Assembly: GCF_002355435.1 (NCBI RefSeq)
Contig: NZ_AP017313.1
Coordinates: 3,782,001-3,846,000, forward strand
DNA length: 64,000 nt
Direction: 5' to 3'
Source of the DNA: Mucilaginibacter gotjawali
GTDB lineage: Bacteria > Bacteroidota > Bacteroidia > Sphingobacteriales > Sphingobacteriaceae
How positions within the stretch are numbered: the first letter of the stretch is position 1; the number at the start of each line of letters is the position of its first letter. A program made the position numbers and the translations under genes. A model generated the notes under the pieces. It was not told where the DNA came from. It saw only the letters and a list, made by a program, of their open reading frames with translations, and did no database searches. Of the stretch, positions 63,901 through 64,000 are shown one piece after another.

Positions 63901-64000
63901 CATCGGTAACAACGCCTGTAGTGGTACCTTTAACAGTAACGGTTACCCCTGTCAATGCTGCGTTTTTCTCATCGGTAACCTTACCTGTAACCCGGGTCTC
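60962..64000 (-). CDS. SusC/RagA-family TonB-dependent transporter (5-prime end outside the window)
   Basis: The frame is open from the right edge (64000) and gives 1012 residues; the signal peptide is missing. The visible order is a carboxypeptidase-D-like regulatory domain (TGVTVTVKGTTTGVVTDVNG), the SusC signature RNLNEVVVVGYGTQKKATLT, the plug (LVVVDGIPGQIGGLERLDPN, SVLKDASAAVYGNRAANGVI) and the 22-strand barrel. It ends at NIGANVKF with the usual terminal Phe. It imports oligosaccharides with TonB energy together with SusD. Its regulator, if any, lies beyond the window. Confidence 0.97.
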   Translation of the reverse strand, partial: ETRVTGKVTDEKNAALTGVTVTVKGTTTGVVTDVNGDFSIVVPDAGTATLVFTYIGYLSHEVPLNGQKNINVTLLPDTRNLNEVVVVGYGTQKKATLTGSISVIKGGDIIKSPQPNVSDSFAGRISGVIANNTSGEPGYDGSNILIRGIATTGSNNVLVVVDGIPGQIGGLERLDPNDIESVSVLKDASAAVYGNRAANGVILITTKHGKTGKASVSYSFNEGFSSPTRLPKMADAATYAQIVNDISYYDSPSGGMNQVYSADQIQKFKDGSDPLNYPNTNWEKVTLKNFAMQNQQNLTVSGGNEDVKYFTSVGTLYQDGIYKNGATKYNQYNFRANVDATITSRLKVGLSLAGREEDRQYPETGAGSIFRTIYRSYPTSAAYYPNGLPTSGIDQVNPALAVTNIGGVSKNPAQYFNGILKASYDIPGIQGLSLDGFFAADKSGNFTKSFYTPYTVYTYNSAAQTYNPSIEGGGANGLASLYEAQLNQSLITSNIKLNFVRQFGGHNINAFVAYEQSQHTYDFFWAQRNDFPTPTTPELSEGGTAASDATNGGTSSDNNGNYNYNRRSVISRLAYNYEEKYLLEGQFRADGSSLFAPGHQWGYFPSVSAGYRISKEKWFSDKVKFFDDLKIRASYGVLGDDIISAYQYFDNYSFNNYVVLDNGSGAAVQSGIDLTKIANPNITWETAKKTDIGINAVFLKNFTLEAIYFNQKRSNILEYRNGSLPGTSGIVNPYGGTPLVPAENIGKVNSSGFEGTLGYNHPGNFTWGLAGNFTFAKSKIIYIDEAAGTIPYQAQTGHPLNTYLLYKSIGIFRSQSQLDNTPHVPGAQVGDLIYADVNNDGLITAADQTRSKYGNIPQIVYGFNFNAGYKNFDLSVLFAGQAEVSQYVLPESGTIGNYFSSWANNAWSPTNPNGSYPKVSDRASSAVSGGLYNSTFWLNDASFLRLKNVQLGYNLAAPALRSLHISGLRVFVSAFNLFTITRVKDYDPEGTSGSGQFYPEQRIINIGANVKF

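Overview
The window reads as a chromosomal segment of a Bacteroidota bacterium, most likely family Sphingobacteriaceae (Mucilaginibacter/Pedobacter-like). The evidence is a fused SecDF, a long NusB, family-typical small genes (DUF3276, DUF1573, DUF4468, DUF5522, LapA), a SusC/SusD pair, and repeated TAnnTTTG -7 promoter boxes, some with a TTG 19-20 bases upstream. No tRNA, rRNA or CRISPR array was seen. All calls come from reading the sequence and translations; no database search was run.

Layout. 1-2.6 kb: end of an unknown gene, then a translationally coupled unit on the minus strand (glycosyltransferase, ECF sigma factor, rsmG). 2.6-5.7 kb: a repeat-rich accessory stretch with a 43-bp tandem repeat, a decayed mobile-element fragment ending at a G9 tract, two convergent membrane-protein genes of unknown function, and two large hairpin repeats. 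5.7-8.8 kb: tgt, an LptF/LptG-type permease and an EamA transporter in one operon. 9.8-14.1 kb: lapA-like gene, a broken NAD-dependent dehydrogenase, ispE, a thyA gene broken by a frameshift and a palindromic repeat, a Doc-type toxin-antitoxin pair and folA. 14.3-38.7 kb: mainly housekeeping genes (secDF, ndh, HMG-CoA lyase, fba, accD, cysteine desulfurase, glmM, an exonuclease with DUF5522, the nusB-DUF1573-yajC-ybbR-coaE run, leucine dehydrogenase, an ABC exporter, DUF3276, ychF), interrupted by HicAB and PIN toxin-antitoxin pairs. 38.7-40.2 kb: a complete IS4-family element with perfect ends and a 10-bp target duplication, inserted in a hairpin repeat. 40.2-44.7 kb: leuC, leuD, an isopropylmalate/citramalate synthase and a frameshifted SMP-30 lactonase. 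45.2-64 kb: a carbohydrate locus with MFS sugar porter, GH27, aldose epimerase, haloperoxidase-like PAP2 lipoprotein, 14-repeat FG-GAP/UnbV lipoprotein, GH35, GH30, GH5-ricin, SusD and SusC (SusC runs off the end).

How the genes work together. The last 19 kb looks like a polysaccharide utilisation locus for a galactose-containing plant polymer, possibly arabinogalactan side chains. SusCD would import fragments, GH5/GH30 cut the backbone, GH35/GH27 release galactose, and galM plus the sugar porter handle the monosaccharide. The FG-GAP/haloperoxidase pair inside it has no assigned role and is the best candidate for undescribed biology.

Six genes carry single-base A/T homopolymer length changes (rsmG, NAD-dehydrogenase, thyA, transposase, SMP-30, GH30). 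This pattern suggests base-calling errors rather than six true pseudogenes. The palindromic insertion in thyA cannot be explained that way.
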